64,000 bases of DNA from Streptomyces catenulae (GCF_000718015.1 NZ_JODY01000006.1:1-64000); one strand, 5' to 3'; shown: positions 50,061 through 61,168, counted from the first letter of the stretch. Translations and numbers: made by a program. Notes: generated from the letters alone by a model not told the origin.

Positions 50061-50489
50061 ATGGCAGATCACCAGGAATCCACCCTGACCCTCCCCGGCA
50101 CACCGGAGTCGGTCGCCGCCGCGCGCAGGCACGTTTCCGCGGTGCTCGGCGCCTGGGGTCTGGACCGGGCCGCGCCGCTCGGCGACGCGGTCCGGCTGAT
50201 CGTCTCCGAACTCGCCACCAACGCCGTCCGGCACACCGGCGACACCTCCCCGTACTTCACCGTCGCCCTGCGGCTCGACCGCGACGAGACGCTGACCGCG
50301 GGGGTCACCGACCGTGACCCCCGGCCGCCGCGGCGGCTCGCCGCCGATCTGTGCCGGGACGGTGGCCGCGGGCTGCTCATCGTCGGCCTGCTGGCCGCCG
50401 AGTCCGGGGGAGAGGTGGCGACGGTGGCGGAGCCGGGCGGCGGCAAGACCGTCCGGGTGCGGCTGCCGTGGCCGCCCGCCGGGGAGTGA
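50061..50489 (+). CDS. RsbW-like anti-sigma ATPase-domain protein
   Basis: A 142-residue HATPase_c_2 protein of the large streptomycete RsbW/SpoIIAB-like group, usually Ser kinases or anti-sigma factors. The N box is RLIVSELATNAVRHTG (E50, N54) and the G2 region is GGRGLLIVGLLAAESG. The G1 motif, normally DxGxG/P, reads DRDPR, which may lower or alter ATP binding; many orphan members show this. Partner sigma factor or antagonist is unknown, with none encoded nearby. Its stop is 16 bases from the convergent NlpC/P60 stop. Confidence 0.88.
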   Translation: MADHQESTLTLPGTPESVAAARRHVSAVLGAWGLDRAAPLGDAVRLIVSELATNAVRHTGDTSPYFTVALRLDRDETLTAGVTDRDPRPPRRLAADLCRDGGRGLLIVGLLAAESGGEVATVAEPGGGKTVRVRLPWPPAGE

Positions 50490-50505
50490 CGGGCGGCCAC
50501 ACCGC

Positions 50506-50970
50506 TCAGCCGACCCGGCCGTACGACACCGAGCCGGTCCAGATCTTCTCCAGCCGGACGACGGTGCCGGTGCGCGGCGCATGCCAGATGCGGCTGTGAC
50601 CGGCGTAGATCCCGACGTGGTAGACGCCCCCGCCGCCATGGAAGAAGACCAGGTCACCGGCCTTGCGGGCGGTGGCGCGGATGTGCCGGGTGCGGTTGTA
50701 CTGCGCGGCGGCGGTGCGGGGCAGGCTCCGTCCGGCGCGCTTGAAGGCGTACTGCGTCAGCCCCGAGCAGTCGAAGCGGTGCGGCCCCCGGGCGCCGTAC
50801 TGGTAGGGCGCGCCCTTCTTGGACGCGGCGATCCGGACCGCCGTGGCGGAGACGGAGGTGGCGTCGGCGCCCGGGGGGAGCGCGACGGTCGCGCCGACGG
50901 TGGCGAGTGTGAGAGCGGAGATGGTTCCGGCGCGGGCGACCGCGGCCGGCACATGCATGCGCACAGTCAT
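50506..50970 (-). CDS. Secreted NlpC/P60 cell-wall endopeptidase
   Basis: A 154-residue exported peptidoglycan hydrolase, expected to cut stem peptides. A signal peptide covers about residues 1-39 (basic start, hydrophobic core TISALTLATVGATVAL, ending near ADA). The catalytic domain has Cys68 in FDCSGLTQYAF, His118 in GVYHVGIY and a third polar residue near His130 (RIWHAP). No LysM or SH3 wall-binding domain is present, so it is a minimal enzyme. ATG 50970 follows GAAGGG. Its leader contains a c-di-AMP riboswitch, and a Crp-like site lies further upstream, tying wall cleavage to second-messenger signals. Confidence 0.92.
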   Translation of the reverse strand: MTVRMHVPAAVARAGTISALTLATVGATVALPPGADATSVSATAVRIAASKKGAPYQYGARGPHRFDCSGLTQYAFKRAGRSLPRTAAAQYNRTRHIRATARKAGDLVFFHGGGGVYHVGIYAGHSRIWHAPRTGTVVRLEKIWTGSVSYGRVG

Positions 50971-50980
50971 GCGCAAACCC

Positions 50981-51190
50981 TTCGTCAGCCGCCTGCGAAG
51001 GAAGACCTGTCGGGTTCGGGCAGGCGAAGGTGCCCGGCCATGCGTACGGCTTCACCCCAAGGGACCCGTCGGCGCGGGGCGTGTGCCCCGCGCCGTGGTC
51101 CCGTCGTGCTCGGGTCCTCCGCTCCTGCCGGTGCGTCCGCGTCGACCTGACGTCCGGGACGGCGGCAGGATTCGGCGTCCGCCCGGACCG
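50981..51190 (-). promoter_or_regulatory. c-di-AMP riboswitch (ydaO/yuaA class) in the NlpC/P60 leader
   Basis: On the minus strand the leader has the hallmark blocks of the ydaO class in order: CGCCGAATCCTGCC at about 51177-51164, TTGGGGTGAAGCC at about 51065-51050, and CGAACCCGACAGGTC followed by TTCGCAGGCGGC at about 51018-50985, ending about 15 bases before the start codon. In actinomycetes such RNAs lower expression of wall hydrolases when c-di-AMP is high. Exact ends are estimates. Confidence 0.85.
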
Positions 51191-51270
51191 CCCCGCCGCT
51201 GCGGCGGGGGCTTGTCGTCCAGGGGATCGTCACGCATCGGGCGGCCGGATTCCGCGCCGAAATGACGGAG

Positions 51271-51286
51271 TGTGACATTGGTCACA
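51271..51286. promoter_or_regulatory. Crp-like binding site
   Basis: TGTGAC ATTG GTCACA is a perfect inverted repeat matching the TGTGA-N6-TCACA Crp consensus. It lies about 80 bases upstream of the riboswitch, at the right place for control of the NlpC/P60 gene. In S. coelicolor, rpfA is governed by both Crp and a c-di-AMP riboswitch, the same pairing. No good promoter hexamers could be fixed between site and riboswitch. Confidence 0.75.
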
Positions 51287-51606
51287 AATGTGGCAATTGG
51301 TACTTTCGGGGTGTCCGGTGGTGGCCGCCGGATCCGGCCGCGCGCCCCGGACCAGCGGGAAAGCGTCCGCACGCGGTGCGCTTCGCACCGGGGTTCCGCA
51401 ACGCGACGCCCCCGCGGAGGCCCGGAACCGGCTGGTCCGTGCGGGCGAGCCCGGTCGGGCGAGGGGCGTCGGGCGCGGCCGTCCCCGGGGCGGTGGCGTG
51501 CGGTGTCCGGCCGCCGCCGGGACAGGCCGCGGCCCGGCCGCCGGGAGGGCGACCGGGCCGCGGCCGGCCGGGTGGGGCCGGTCGGTGGTGCGTGGGGCGC
51601 GGAAGG
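51287..51606. other. Gene-free region between Crp site and aminopeptidase
   Basis: This 320-base stretch holds no credible gene. It starts with an AT-rich patch (about 51287-51310) and then becomes extremely GC-rich and low in complexity up to the aminopeptidase stop. Long open frames here have no ribosome site or recognisable domain. Confidence 0.5.
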
Positions 51607-53375
<1,769 letters not shown>

Positions 53376-53392
53376 CCGCGGGAGAGCAGAAC

Positions 53393-53704
53393 ATGATCCC
53401 GGGACAGATCCTCTACGCCGACGAGCCGGTCCGCCTCAACGAAGGCCGCCCCCTCACGCGCATGACCGTCCTCAACTCCGCCGACCGCCCCGTGCAGGTC
53501 GGCTCCCACTACCACTTCGCCGAGGCCAACCCGGGCCTGGCATTCGACCGTGCGGCCGCGCACGGCCTGCGGCTCAACGTCGCCGCGGGCTCCGCCGTGC
53601 GCTTCGAGCCCGGCATTCCCACCGAGGTCGAGCTGGTCCCCCTCGCGGGCAAGCGGATCGTCGCCGGGCTGCGCGGTGAGACCGGAGGCACCCTCGATGG
53701 CTGA
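53393..53704 (+). CDS. ureB: Urease subunit beta
   Basis: A 103-residue structural subunit. [20 protein letters not shown] and the core [41 protein letters not shown] are the family signature. It overlaps ureC by 8 bases, so translation is coupled and the stoichiometry kept. Confidence 0.97.
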   Translation: MIPGQILYADEPVRLNEGRPLTRMTVLNSADRPVQVGSHYHFAEANPGLAFDRAAAHGLRLNVAAGSAVRFEPGIPTEVELVPLAGKRIVAGLRGETGGTLDG

Positions 53705-55418
53705 GCTTTCCCGCCAGGACTACGCCGACCTGTTCGGCCCCACGACCGGCGACCGGATACGCCTCGCCGACACCGACCTGGTCATCGAGATCGAGGAGGA
53801 CCGCAGCGGCGGTCCCGGTCGCGCCGGTGACGAGGCCGTCTTCGGCGGCGGCAAGGTCATCCGCGAGTCGATGGGCCAATCCCGCGTCACCCGCGCCGAG
53901 GGCGCCCCCGACACCGTCATCACCGGCGTCGTCGTCCTCGACCACTGGGGCATCGTCAAGGCGGACGTCGGCATCCGCGACGGCCGGATCACCGCGCTGG
54001 GCAAGGCGGGCAACCCCGAGACGATGGACGGGGTCCACCCCGACCTCGTCATCGGCCCGGAGACCGAGATCATCGCCGGTAACGGCAAGATCCTCACCGC
54101 CGGTGCCATCGACACCCACGTCCACTTCATCTGCCCCCAGCAGGTGGACGAGGCCCTCGCCTCCGGCGTCACCACCCTCGTCGGCGGCGGCACCGGCCCC
54201 GCCGAGGGCAGCAAGGCCACCACCATCACCCCCGGCGCCTGGCACATCTCCCGGCTCCTGGAGTCGATGGACAATCTGCCCGTCAACATCGGTCTGCTGG
54301 GCAAGGGCAACACCATGTCCGCCGACTCGATGCGCGACCAACTGCGCGCCGGGGTCCTCGGCTTCAAGATCCACGAGGACTGGGGCGCCACCCCCGCCGT
54401 CCTCGACGCCTGCCTGAACATCTGTGAGGAGAGCGGCGCCCAGCTCGCGATCCACACCGACACCCTCAACGAGGCGGGCTTCCTCGGCGACACCATCGCG
54501 GCCATCGCCGGGCGCTCCATCCACGCCTTCCACGTCGAGGGCGCGGGCGGCGGTCACGCCCCCGACATGATCGCCATGGTCTCCGAGCCGAACGTGCTGC
54601 CCGCGTCGACCAACCCGACCCGGCCGCACACCGTCAACACCGTCGAGGAACACCTCGACATGCTGATGGTCTGCCACCACCTCAACCCGGCGGTCCCCGA
54701 GGACCTCGCGTTCGCCGAGTCCCGCATCCGGCCCTCGACCATCGCCGCCGAGGACATCCTGCACGACCTCGGCGCCATCTCGATCATGTCCTCGGACGCC
54801 CAGGCCATGGGCCGTATCGGCGAGGTCGTGATGCGCACCTGGCAGACCGCGCACGTGATGAAGAAGCGCCGCGGCCTGCTGACCGGCGACACCGTCGCCG
54901 ACAACACCCGCGCCCGCCGCTACGTCGCGAAGTACACCATCAACCCGGCCGCGGCCCAGGGCATCGACCACGTCATCGGCTCCGTCGAGGACGGCAAGCT
55001 CGCCGACCTGGTGCTGTGGGACCCGGCGTTCTTCGGCGTCAAGCCGCTGCTCGTCATCAAGGGCGGCCAGATCGCCTACGCGCAGGTCGGCGACGCCAAC
55101 GCCTCCATCCCCACCCCGCAGCCGATCCTGCCGCGCCCCATGTTCGGCGCGATCGGCAAGGCCCCGGGCAGCAACTCCGTCAACTTCGTCTCCGCGCAGG
55201 CGGTCGAGGACGGTATCGCCGACCGGCTCCCGCTCGCCAAGGCGTACGAGCCGATCCGCAGCACCCGGTCCGTCACCAAGGCGTCGATGCGCAACAACGA
55301 CGCCCTGCCGCGGGTCCACGTGGAGCCGGACACCTTCACGGTGACCATCGACGACGAGGTGGTCGAGCCCGCCCCCGCCGCCGAACTCCCGATGGCCCAG
55401 CGCTACTTCCTCTTCTGA
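53697..55418 (+). CDS. ureC: Urease subunit alpha
   Basis: The 573-residue catalytic subunit with the two-nickel centre. Ligands are H141 and H143 (DTHVHF), the carbamylated lysine K224 and H226 (FKIHEDWG), further histidines in IHTDTLNE and [13 protein letters not shown], and the catalytic flap with H327/H328 (VCHHLNP). It starts at ATG 53697 inside ureB. It acts in the cytoplasm and supplies ammonia from urea. It is followed after 51 bases by ureF. Confidence 0.97.
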   Translation: MAELSRQDYADLFGPTTGDRIRLADTDLVIEIEEDRSGGPGRAGDEAVFGGGKVIRESMGQSRVTRAEGAPDTVITGVVVLDHWGIVKADVGIRDGRITALGKAGNPETMDGVHPDLVIGPETEIIAGNGKILTAGAIDTHVHFICPQQVDEALASGVTTLVGGGTGPAEGSKATTITPGAWHISRLLESMDNLPVNIGLLGKGNTMSADSMRDQLRAGVLGFKIHEDWGATPAVLDACLNICEESGAQLAIHTDTLNEAGFLGDTIAAIAGRSIHAFHVEGAGGGHAPDMIAMVSEPNVLPASTNPTRPHTVNTVEEHLDMLMVCHHLNPAVPEDLAFAESRIRPSTIAAEDILHDLGAISIMSSDAQAMGRIGEVVMRTWQTAHVMKKRRGLLTGDTVADNTRARRYVAKYTINPAAAQGIDHVIGSVEDGKLADLVLWDPAFFGVKPLLVIKGGQIAYAQVGDANASIPTPQPILPRPMFGAIGKAPGSNSVNFVSAQAVEDGIADRLPLAKAYEPIRSTRSVTKASMRNNDALPRVHVEPDTFTVTIDDEVVEPAPAAELPMAQRYFLF

Positions 55419-55469
55419 CGTGGCGCAGGTGACCTCATCCATGAACGGCACGCACCCCGGAGGCCCGCG

Positions 55470-56144
55470 ATGAACCGCGCCGCCCTCATGGTGCTCGCCG
55501 ACGGCCGCTTCCCCGCCGGAGGGCACGCCCATTCCGGCGGGGCGGAGGCCGCGGTGGCGGCCGGCCGTATCACGGACGCCGCCTCGCTGGAGGCTTTCTG
55601 CCGCGGCCGGTTGCACACCGCCGGGCTGGTCGCGGCGGGGCTCGCCGCGGCCACCGCGGCGGGCGGCGACCCGCTGGCCCTCGACGACGCGGCGGACGCC
55701 CGTACGCCGGTCCCGGCGCTGCGCACCGCCGCCCGTCGGCTGGGCCGCCAGATGATGCGGGCGGCCCGGGCGGCCTGGCCGTCGGCGGAGCTGGACGCGC
55801 TGGCCGCGGCCCGGCCGCGCGGCGCCCACCAGCCGGTGGTGCTGGGCCTCGCGGCCCGCGCCGCCGGGCTGACGCCGCTGGATGCCGCGTACGCCGTGGC
55901 GTACGAGAACGTCAGCGGTCCGGCGACGGCCGTGGTCCGGCTGCTGAGCCTGGACCCGTTCGACGCCACCGCCGTCCTCGCCCGCCTCGCCGACGACCTC
56001 GACCGGCTCGCGGCCGACGCCGCGGCGGCCGGGGCCCGCTATCCGGCGGAGGGGCCGCGGATACTGCCCGCCGCGTCGGCGCCGCTGCTCGACATCACCG
56101 CCGAGCAGCACGCCGCCTGGCCGGTCCGCCTCTTCGCCTCCTGA
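55470..56144 (+). CDS. ureF: Urease accessory protein UreF
   Basis: A 224-residue helical chaperone that, with UreG and UreD, delivers nickel to urease and gates UreG GTP hydrolysis. Family traits are the start [28 protein letters not shown] and the late [21 protein letters not shown]. It is in the expected place directly after ureC. There is no ureE gene in the cluster, as is usual in streptomycetes. Confidence 0.93.
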   Translation: MNRAALMVLADGRFPAGGHAHSGGAEAAVAAGRITDAASLEAFCRGRLHTAGLVAAGLAAATAAGGDPLALDDAADARTPVPALRTAARRLGRQMMRAARAAWPSAELDALAAARPRGAHQPVVLGLAARAAGLTPLDAAYAVAYENVSGPATAVVRLLSLDPFDATAVLARLADDLDRLAADAAAAGARYPAEGPRILPAASAPLLDITAEQHAAWPVRLFAS

Positions 56145-56220
56145 CCCACCGCCGCCGGGAGCCACCTGCTCCCGGCGGCCCACCGGCGCCTCGCGCGCCC
56201 GCACGACTTACGGAGTTTGT

Positions 56221-56922
56221 ATGCACCTCGACCACGAACTCGACGAGATCTTCCCGCACCGCCACACGTACAGCGCGGCGGCGCCCACCCGCCCCGACGG
56301 GACCCGCCGCGCCCTGCGGATCGGGCTGGGCGGCCCGGTCGGCACCGGCAAGACCGCCACCGTCGCGGCCCTGTGCCGGGCGCTGCGCGACGAACTCTCC
56401 CTCGCGGTCGTCACGAACGACATCTACACCCGTGAGGACGCCGAGTTCCTGCTCCGCGAAGCGGTCCTGCCGGGTGAGCGGATCAAGGCGGTGGAGACCG
56501 GCGCCTGCCCGCACACCGCGATCCGCGACGACATCTCCGCCAACCTCGAAGCCGTCGAGGATCTGGAGGACGAGGTCGGTCCGCTCGATCTGATCCTCGT
56601 CGAGTCCGGCGGCGACAACCTCACCGCGACCTTCTCCAAGGGACTCGTCGACGCCCAGATCTTCGTGATCGACGTGGCGGGCGGCGACGACATCCCCCGC
56701 AAGGGCGGCCCCGGTGTCACCACCGCCGACCTGCTGATCGTCAACAAGACCGACCTCGCGCCCTACGTCGGCGTCGACCTGGAGGGCATGGCCCGCGACG
56801 CCAAGGCGCAGCGCGGCGAACTCCCCGTGGTGTTCACCAACGTCAAGTCCGAGGGCGGCGTCACCCCCGTCGCCGCCTGGGTCCGCGACCGCCTCGCCGA
56901 CTGGACCACGAGCGCCGCATGA
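56221..56922 (+). CDS. ureG: Urease accessory GTPase UreG
   Basis: A 233-residue SIMIBI GTPase that couples GTP hydrolysis to nickel insertion. The P-loop is GPVGTGKT at residues 38-45; the nickel motif is [13 protein letters not shown] with Cys-Pro-His; the base-specificity motif is VNKTDL. The N-terminus is histidine-bearing (H2, H5, H13, H15), which may offer extra nickel sites in the absence of UreE. ATG at 56221; the stop overlaps ureD by 4 bases. Confidence 0.96.
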   Translation: MHLDHELDEIFPHRHTYSAAAPTRPDGTRRALRIGLGGPVGTGKTATVAALCRALRDELSLAVVTNDIYTREDAEFLLREAVLPGERIKAVETGACPHTAIRDDISANLEAVEDLEDEVGPLDLILVESGGDNLTATFSKGLVDAQIFVIDVAGGDDIPRKGGPGVTTADLLIVNKTDLAPYVGVDLEGMARDAKAQRGELPVVFTNVKSEGGVTPVAAWVRDRLADWTTSAA

Positions 56923-57749
56923 TCACCGCGCCCACCACCCGGCCGTCCGGCGACACCCTCTCCGCCGCCGGACTGCGGGCCACCGCCCGCATCCTCGCCC
57001 GCACCGACGCGCAGGGCGTCACCCGGCTGCCCGTCCTGGACGGTTCCGGGCCGTTCGCGCTGCGTCGGCTCGGCTTCCCGGGGCCGCAGGCCCGCGTCTG
57101 CATGGTGGGCGCGATGAGCGCCCCGCTCGGCGGTGACCGGCTGGCGATCGAGGCCACCGCCGAGGCCGGGGCGCAGCTCCATCTCACCGCGGCCGCCGCC
57201 ACCGTCGCCCTGCCCGGCCGCACCGGCGACGCCGCCACCTACGACGTCCGGCTGACCATCGGCGACGGCGCCCGCCTCGACTGGCTGCCCGAGCCGCTGA
57301 TCTGCGCCGAGGGCAGCGACCTGTGGATGACCACCACCGTCGAACTGGCCCCCACCGCCCGCCTCGTCCTGCGCGAGGAACAGGTCCTGGGCCGTACCGA
57401 CGAACGCACCGGCAGGCTGCACAGCCGACTGACGGTCATCCGCGACGGCCGCACCCTGCTCGACCAGGAGACCGCCTACGGCCCCGGCGTACCCGGCTGG
57501 GACACCTCCGCCGTCCTCGGCGGCCACCGCGCGATCGGCCAGCTCCTGGTCGTCGGGCCGGAGTACGAGGACGCCGAGCAGCGGGTGCGGTTGCTGGGCG
57601 GGGCCGCGCCGGAGCGGCTGGACACGGGCGGCGGGCAGGGCGTACTGGCGCCGCTGACCGGGCCCGCGGTCCTCGCCACCGCCGTCGCCCCGGACGCCCT
57701 GCGGCTGCGCACCGTCCTCGACGAGGCGGCCCGGAACCTGCCGGGCTGA
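56919..57749 (+). CDS. ureD: Urease accessory protein UreD (UreH)
   Basis: A 276-residue beta-rich scaffold that binds the urease apoprotein and docks UreF and UreG. Recognisable parts are [36 protein letters not shown] and [44 protein letters not shown] overlaps the ureG stop (ATGA). It closes the ureABCFGD operon before a bidirectional terminator. Confidence 0.94.
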   Translation: MITAPTTRPSGDTLSAAGLRATARILARTDAQGVTRLPVLDGSGPFALRRLGFPGPQARVCMVGAMSAPLGGDRLAIEATAEAGAQLHLTAAAATVALPGRTGDAATYDVRLTIGDGARLDWLPEPLICAEGSDLWMTTTVELAPTARLVLREEQVLGRTDERTGRLHSRLTVIRDGRTLLDQETAYGPGVPGWDTSAVLGGHRAIGQLLVVGPEYEDAEQRVRLLGGAAPERLDTGGGQGVLAPLTGPAVLATAVAPDALRLRTVLDEAARNLPG

Positions 57750-57760
57750 GCCGCCGCTCT

Positions 57761-57794
57761 CCGGTCTCCGTGCGCCACGGCCCACGGAGACCGG
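57761..57794. terminator. Bidirectional terminator after ureD
   Basis: CCGGTCTCCGTG at 57761-57772 pairs with CACGGAGACCGG at 57783-57794, a perfect 12-bp stem with a 10-base loop. It divides the convergent urease and roadblock operons. Confidence 0.85.
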
Positions 57795-57812
57795 GACGTG
57801 CTCCCCGGCCGC

Positions 57813-58187
57813 TCAGACCTCCAGCACCTCCTCGACCCGGGCGAGCCGGTGCCGGGCGAGCGCGAGATTGGCGCGCTTGCGGTCGAGCACCAGGTACAGG
57901 AAGAGCCCGGCGCCGTGGCGCCCGGTCACCGGCCGGAGCAGGTGGTACTGGGAGGTGAGCGTGATCAGCATGTCCTCGATGGAGCCGGTGAGTTCCAGCA
58001 TCTCCATCGTGCGCAGCTTCGCGCGGACGAGATCGGTGTTGCCCGCCGCGGCGACCTCCATATCCAGTGAGTTGCTGCCGCCGAGCGCCGCCAGCGTCAT
58101 CCCGCTGGTGTGATCGACGAGGGCGATGCCGATGACGCCTTCGATGGTCGACATCGCATCGGCGAGGGCGTTTTCCATGGATGCCAT
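57813..58187 (-). CDS. Roadblock/LC7-like protein, third of cluster
   Basis: A 124-residue roadblock-fold protein. The pattern is an N-terminal helix (ENALADAMSTIEGVIGIALVDHTSGMTLAALG), central helix (AGNTDLVRAKLRTMEMLEL) and hairpin (IEDMLITLTSQYHLLRPV; AGLFLYLVLDRKRANLALARHRLA). It resembles the first gene of the cluster (60242-60628) more than the MglB-like middle one. Such proteins act as GTPase-activating or scaffolding partners for small Ras-like GTPases, but none is encoded here. ATG 58187 has AAAGGT about 10 bases upstream. Confidence 0.82.
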   Translation of the reverse strand: MASMENALADAMSTIEGVIGIALVDHTSGMTLAALGGSNSLDMEVAAAGNTDLVRAKLRTMEMLELTGSIEDMLITLTSQYHLLRPVTGRHGAGLFLYLVLDRKRANLALARHRLARVEEVLEV

Positions 58188-58299
58188 AACGGTGCACACC
58201 TTTCTGGGTACGGGTTGCGGCGGGGCGGGAGGAGCAGGGCCCGGACCGGGCCCCGGGGGAGCGACGACCGGGGAGAACGGGGCGGGTGCGGCGGCGGGA

Positions 58300-58689
58300 T
58301 CAGGACGGGTCCGGGGCGGGCGCCTCGTCCACCAGCGCGCCGATGCGCTCCGCCGCCTGCCGGGCCTGGAGGTGGAGCCGCCCCACGTTGATGTCCGGGC
58401 CACCCACCGTCGTCAGCACCGCCCGCGCGCCCGCCGCGTACGCCGCGACATAGCCGTGTGTGCCGCGGGTGAGGGTCTCCTCGAAGCCGCCCTGACCGGT
58501 CGCCTCGGTGAGCCGCTTGGCGACGCCGATGGCCGCCGCGGTGAGCGCGGCGAGGGCGTCCGGTTCGATGTTCCGCAGATCGTGGGCGATGACCATGCCG
58601 TCCGCACTGGCCACCATGCCGCCGCGGAGATGGCGCACCTGGTCGCGCAGCGCGTGCAGTTCGTCCCGCACCCTGGGCTGTATCGTCAT
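58300..58689 (-). CDS. Roadblock/LC7 protein, MglB-like
   Basis: A 129-residue protein of the canonical roadblock type: an N-terminal helix (VRDELHALRDQVRHLRGGMVASADGMVIAHDL), then ALAALTAAAIGVAKRLTEATGQG, and the strand pair THGYVAAYAAGARAVLTTVGGPDINVGRLHLQARQAAERIGALV. MglB-type proteins are GAPs for Ras-like GTPases and occur as CvnB in streptomycete conservons. GAGGAGA precedes ATG 58689. It lies between a DUF4388-like protein and another roadblock gene. Confidence 0.85.
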   Translation of the reverse strand: MTIQPRVRDELHALRDQVRHLRGGMVASADGMVIAHDLRNIEPDALAALTAAAIGVAKRLTEATGQGGFEETLTRGTHGYVAAYAAGARAVLTTVGGPDINVGRLHLQARQAAERIGALVDEAPAPDPS

Positions 58690-58747
58690 CAGTCTCCTCT
58701 TCTCGGCACGCCGTGCGAAGGCGCGTCTCACGGGTCGTCACAACGGT

Positions 58748-60127
58748 TCACAGGTTCTCCTCCAGTGCCGTACGCAGGCGGGTGAGGAGGGTGACATCGG
58801 GGTCGGCGGTCTCCGGCAGTCCGGACGGCAGCCCCGGCACCCCGGCGGCCGGCTGCGGCTCCCGCTCCCGCGCCTCCTCCAGGCACACCCCCGGCCGCCG
58901 CCGCGGCAGCGTGCCCGGCGCCTCGCCGCCGTCGTCCGCGGCGGAGTGCGTCGGCCGCTCCGTGTCCCGCTCCCGCCCGGCGGCCCGCGGCGCCGCTCCG
59001 CCGCTCCGGCCGCCCGCCGGGGTACGGGTCGGCAGCCCGCCATCGCGGCCACCGGCGCCGCCACGCGTCGGCAGCGGCGGTGTGGTGCCCGACCGCTTGT
59101 CCGGACCGCTCCGCTCCCGCCCGGCCGTGCCGGAACGCTTCTCCCCGCCGCTGCGCGGCCGCCCGGACCCACCGGGCCGTGTGGTCCCGCCACCGCTGCG
59201 GCCCGCGGGCCTGCCGCCGGACGCCTCCGGGGCGCCGGACGCGTCCGCGCCGCCGGTCTTCGCCGCGCGGCCGGTGCTCTTCCCGCCACCCGCCGCCGGG
59301 CCGCCACCCGTCTTCCTGCCGCCGGTGGTCGCCTTGCCGGCGGAGGACGCCGGACGTCCCGCGGCCGACGTCCCGCCGCCCGTCTCCGCACCGCCGGACG
59401 GGTCCGTACCGCCGGTCGTCCCCGTGCCGCCCGCGGTCGCCGTGTCGGCGGCGGCTGTTCCCTCCGGCAGCACGATCAGCCCGCCCGCCGCCAGCCGCCG
59501 GACCTCCACCAGCGTCCAGAACACCGAGTGGCCCAGCGTCTGGGCGAGCCCGGCGGGGGTGCGCCGCCCGTCGGCGCCGCCCAGCAGCAGCCGGGCCCGC
59601 CAGCCGGGACCGTCCTCGCGGCGGGTGTCCGGTGCCAGGACGACGGGCGCGCCGTCCACCGCCGCCCAGGTCCGCCAGGCGTCCAGCTGCGCCCGGCGGG
59701 CGGCGACCGCCCGCAGCAGCGCGGCGACGCCCACCTGCCGTACGGCCGCCGGGCAGTGCTCCGCCCCGGACGTGAATGAGGTGCCCTCCGCGGGCAGCGG
59801 CAGCACCAGGAACGCCGCGTCCAGCAGCACCGTCAGATGGCGGATCTGCCGGAGCACCAGACTCTCCGGCCCGGTGGCCCGCGCCTGCCCGCCCGCCCCG
59901 CCGCGGGCCGTCCGGCCCTGCCGCGGACGGCGTGGTCGTCCGCCCTCGCGGGGCGGTGCGGGTGCGGCGGATCCGGGCAGGTCGTCGCACTCCACCCAGG
60001 AGACCGCACCGTCGCGCAGACGGATGCGGCCGCCGGGGAAGTGGAGTGCGCCGGTGGCCCGTTCGGCGGCGAGTCGCGCGAGCGGGCCGTCCGGTCCGGT
60101 CGGGGGAGTGGAGGCGGACTGGCCCAT
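58748..60127 (-). CDS. DUF4388-like protein with long disordered region
   Basis: A 459-residue protein. The first 60 residues (LARLAAERATGALHFPGGRIRLRDGAVSWVECDDLPG) resemble a DUF4388/PATAN-type sensory domain found with roadblock proteins. Residues about 85-220 form a helical region (LVLRQIRHLTVLLDAAFLVLPLP; TLGHSVFWTLVEVRRLAAGGLIVL). Residues about 225-400 are a low-complexity Gly/Thr/Arg/Ser stretch with recurring GG, RSG and TPA units, surely disordered. A short Leu-rich helix (DVTLLTRLRTALEENL) ends the protein. It could be a scaffold for the roadblock partners; function unknown. Confidence 0.75.
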   Translation of the reverse strand: MGQSASTPPTGPDGPLARLAAERATGALHFPGGRIRLRDGAVSWVECDDLPGSAAPAPPREGGRPRRPRQGRTARGGAGGQARATGPESLVLRQIRHLTVLLDAAFLVLPLPAEGTSFTSGAEHCPAAVRQVGVAALLRAVAARRAQLDAWRTWAAVDGAPVVLAPDTRREDGPGWRARLLLGGADGRRTPAGLAQTLGHSVFWTLVEVRRLAAGGLIVLPEGTAAADTATAGGTGTTGGTDPSGGAETGGGTSAAGRPASSAGKATTGGRKTGGGPAAGGGKSTGRAAKTGGADASGAPEASGGRPAGRSGGGTTRPGGSGRPRSGGEKRSGTAGRERSGPDKRSGTTPPLPTRGGAGGRDGGLPTRTPAGGRSGGAAPRAAGRERDTERPTHSAADDGGEAPGTLPRRRPGVCLEEAREREPQPAAGVPGLPSGLPETADPDVTLLTRLRTALEENL

Positions 60128-60241
60128 GGCGTTCCCCTAGCGTGTCCGGTCGAGCGGTACCGGGGCCGGGAGCGGCCCCGCGCACCGTCGGGTGCCAGGG
60201 GCCGCCAGGCGTGTCGCGGCGGCGCGGGAGAGCCCGCGCGG

Positions 60242-60628
60242 TCAGCCCGGCACGAGCCCGGCCGCCAGATCGTGCAGCCGCCTGCGTGCGACGGCCAGAT
60301 TGGCCCGCTCCCGGTCCAGATACAGGTACAGGTAGGTCTGACTGTCGAAGGCGGTGTGGACGAAGCGGATGAGGTGGTAGCCCCCGGCGGCGGTGAGGAT
60401 CAGGTCTTCCAGACCCGGTCGCGCCCCGTCGGCGCCGGAGTCGAAGGTGGCGCTGCGCTGGACCGCCTGGACGACCTCGGCGGTGTCCGCGGCCGCGGCG
60501 TCGTGGTCGTTCCCCGGCGCCCGGCCCGCGGTGCCGAGGGACAGCCCGCTGGTCCAGTCGATCAGCCCGGCGCCGAGAACGCCGGGGATACCCATCGCCT
60601 CGGACAACACCTGATCGATACCCGGCAC
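60242..60628 (-). CDS. Roadblock/LC7-like protein, first of cluster
   Basis: A 128-residue roadblock-fold protein opening the four-gene unit: DQVLSEAMGIPGVLGAGLIDWTSGLSLGTAG, then a helix (AAADTAEVVQAVQRSA) and the hairpin LEDLILTAAGGYHLIRFVH; TYLYLYLDRERANLAVARRRLHDLA. It matches the third roadblock protein in plan and in the DRxRANLAxAR helix, indicating duplication. GTG 60628 follows AAGGAG by 6 bases. Divergent from the S33 peptidase. Confidence 0.83.
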   Translation of the reverse strand: MPGIDQVLSEAMGIPGVLGAGLIDWTSGLSLGTAGRAPGNDHDAAAADTAEVVQAVQRSATFDSGADGARPGLEDLILTAAGGYHLIRFVHTAFDSQTYLYLYLDRERANLAVARRRLHDLAAGLVPG

Positions 60629-61168
60629 GCGGAACTCCTTCTCGGTCACGGGACGGAGGCGAAACGCCGACAGCTCTCCCCGCACGGCTGGCACGGAGGA
60701 GAGCCCGCTTGAAGGCTACTCACCGTGCGCGTTCCGGCACAGAGGCGGAACGTACATGACGGACGATTGACGCGTTCTGGTCCGTCGCGCGGCGCCGCGG
60801 GCACCCAGCGTGACGGTGCCCGCCGCGCATCAGACGCCGAACAGGCCGTTCTCCCTGGCCGGTTGCCCATGCGCCGCCCCGGAAACGCCCCCGGAGCGCC
60901 GCGAAACGCGGGGGCGACGACGGATTCCGGCCGTGCTGGAACCATCCCGGCCACCACTGTCCGTAACGGCAGGGGAGGAAGGTCCGGGAGGTGGCGGGTG
61001 GGGCGGAAGGGAGGGGGTGCACATCCCCCATCTCCCTCACGATTCCTACAGATTGATAAAGAAATGATGTTCGAATCTTCTCCTGGTGGGGTGCGGGACG
61101 GCAGGATCCCCCTAGTCATGCCGTGATCAGCCGCCATGTGCGGCGCACCCTGCAGGGGGAACCACCAC
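60629..61168. promoter_or_regulatory. Gene-free divergent region with an AT-rich promoter patch
   Basis: This 540-base gap separates the roadblock cluster from the S33 peptidase. No credible gene is present. An AT-rich stretch at about 61044-61080 contains TTGATA at 61053-61058 and likely belongs to the peptidase promoter, though no good -10 could be fixed. AGGGGGA at 61154-61160 is the peptidase ribosome site. Confidence 0.45.

Noticed and set aside
57813..60628. Classical conservon (cvnABCD)
   Set aside because: No histidine kinase, DUF742 protein or Ras-like GTPase is present; only roadblock and DUF4388-like genes are found.
61060..61095. GTTCGAATC resembling a tRNA T-arm
   Set aside because: No flanking stem, acceptor or anticodon arm can be built around it; it is part of an AT-rich promoter patch.
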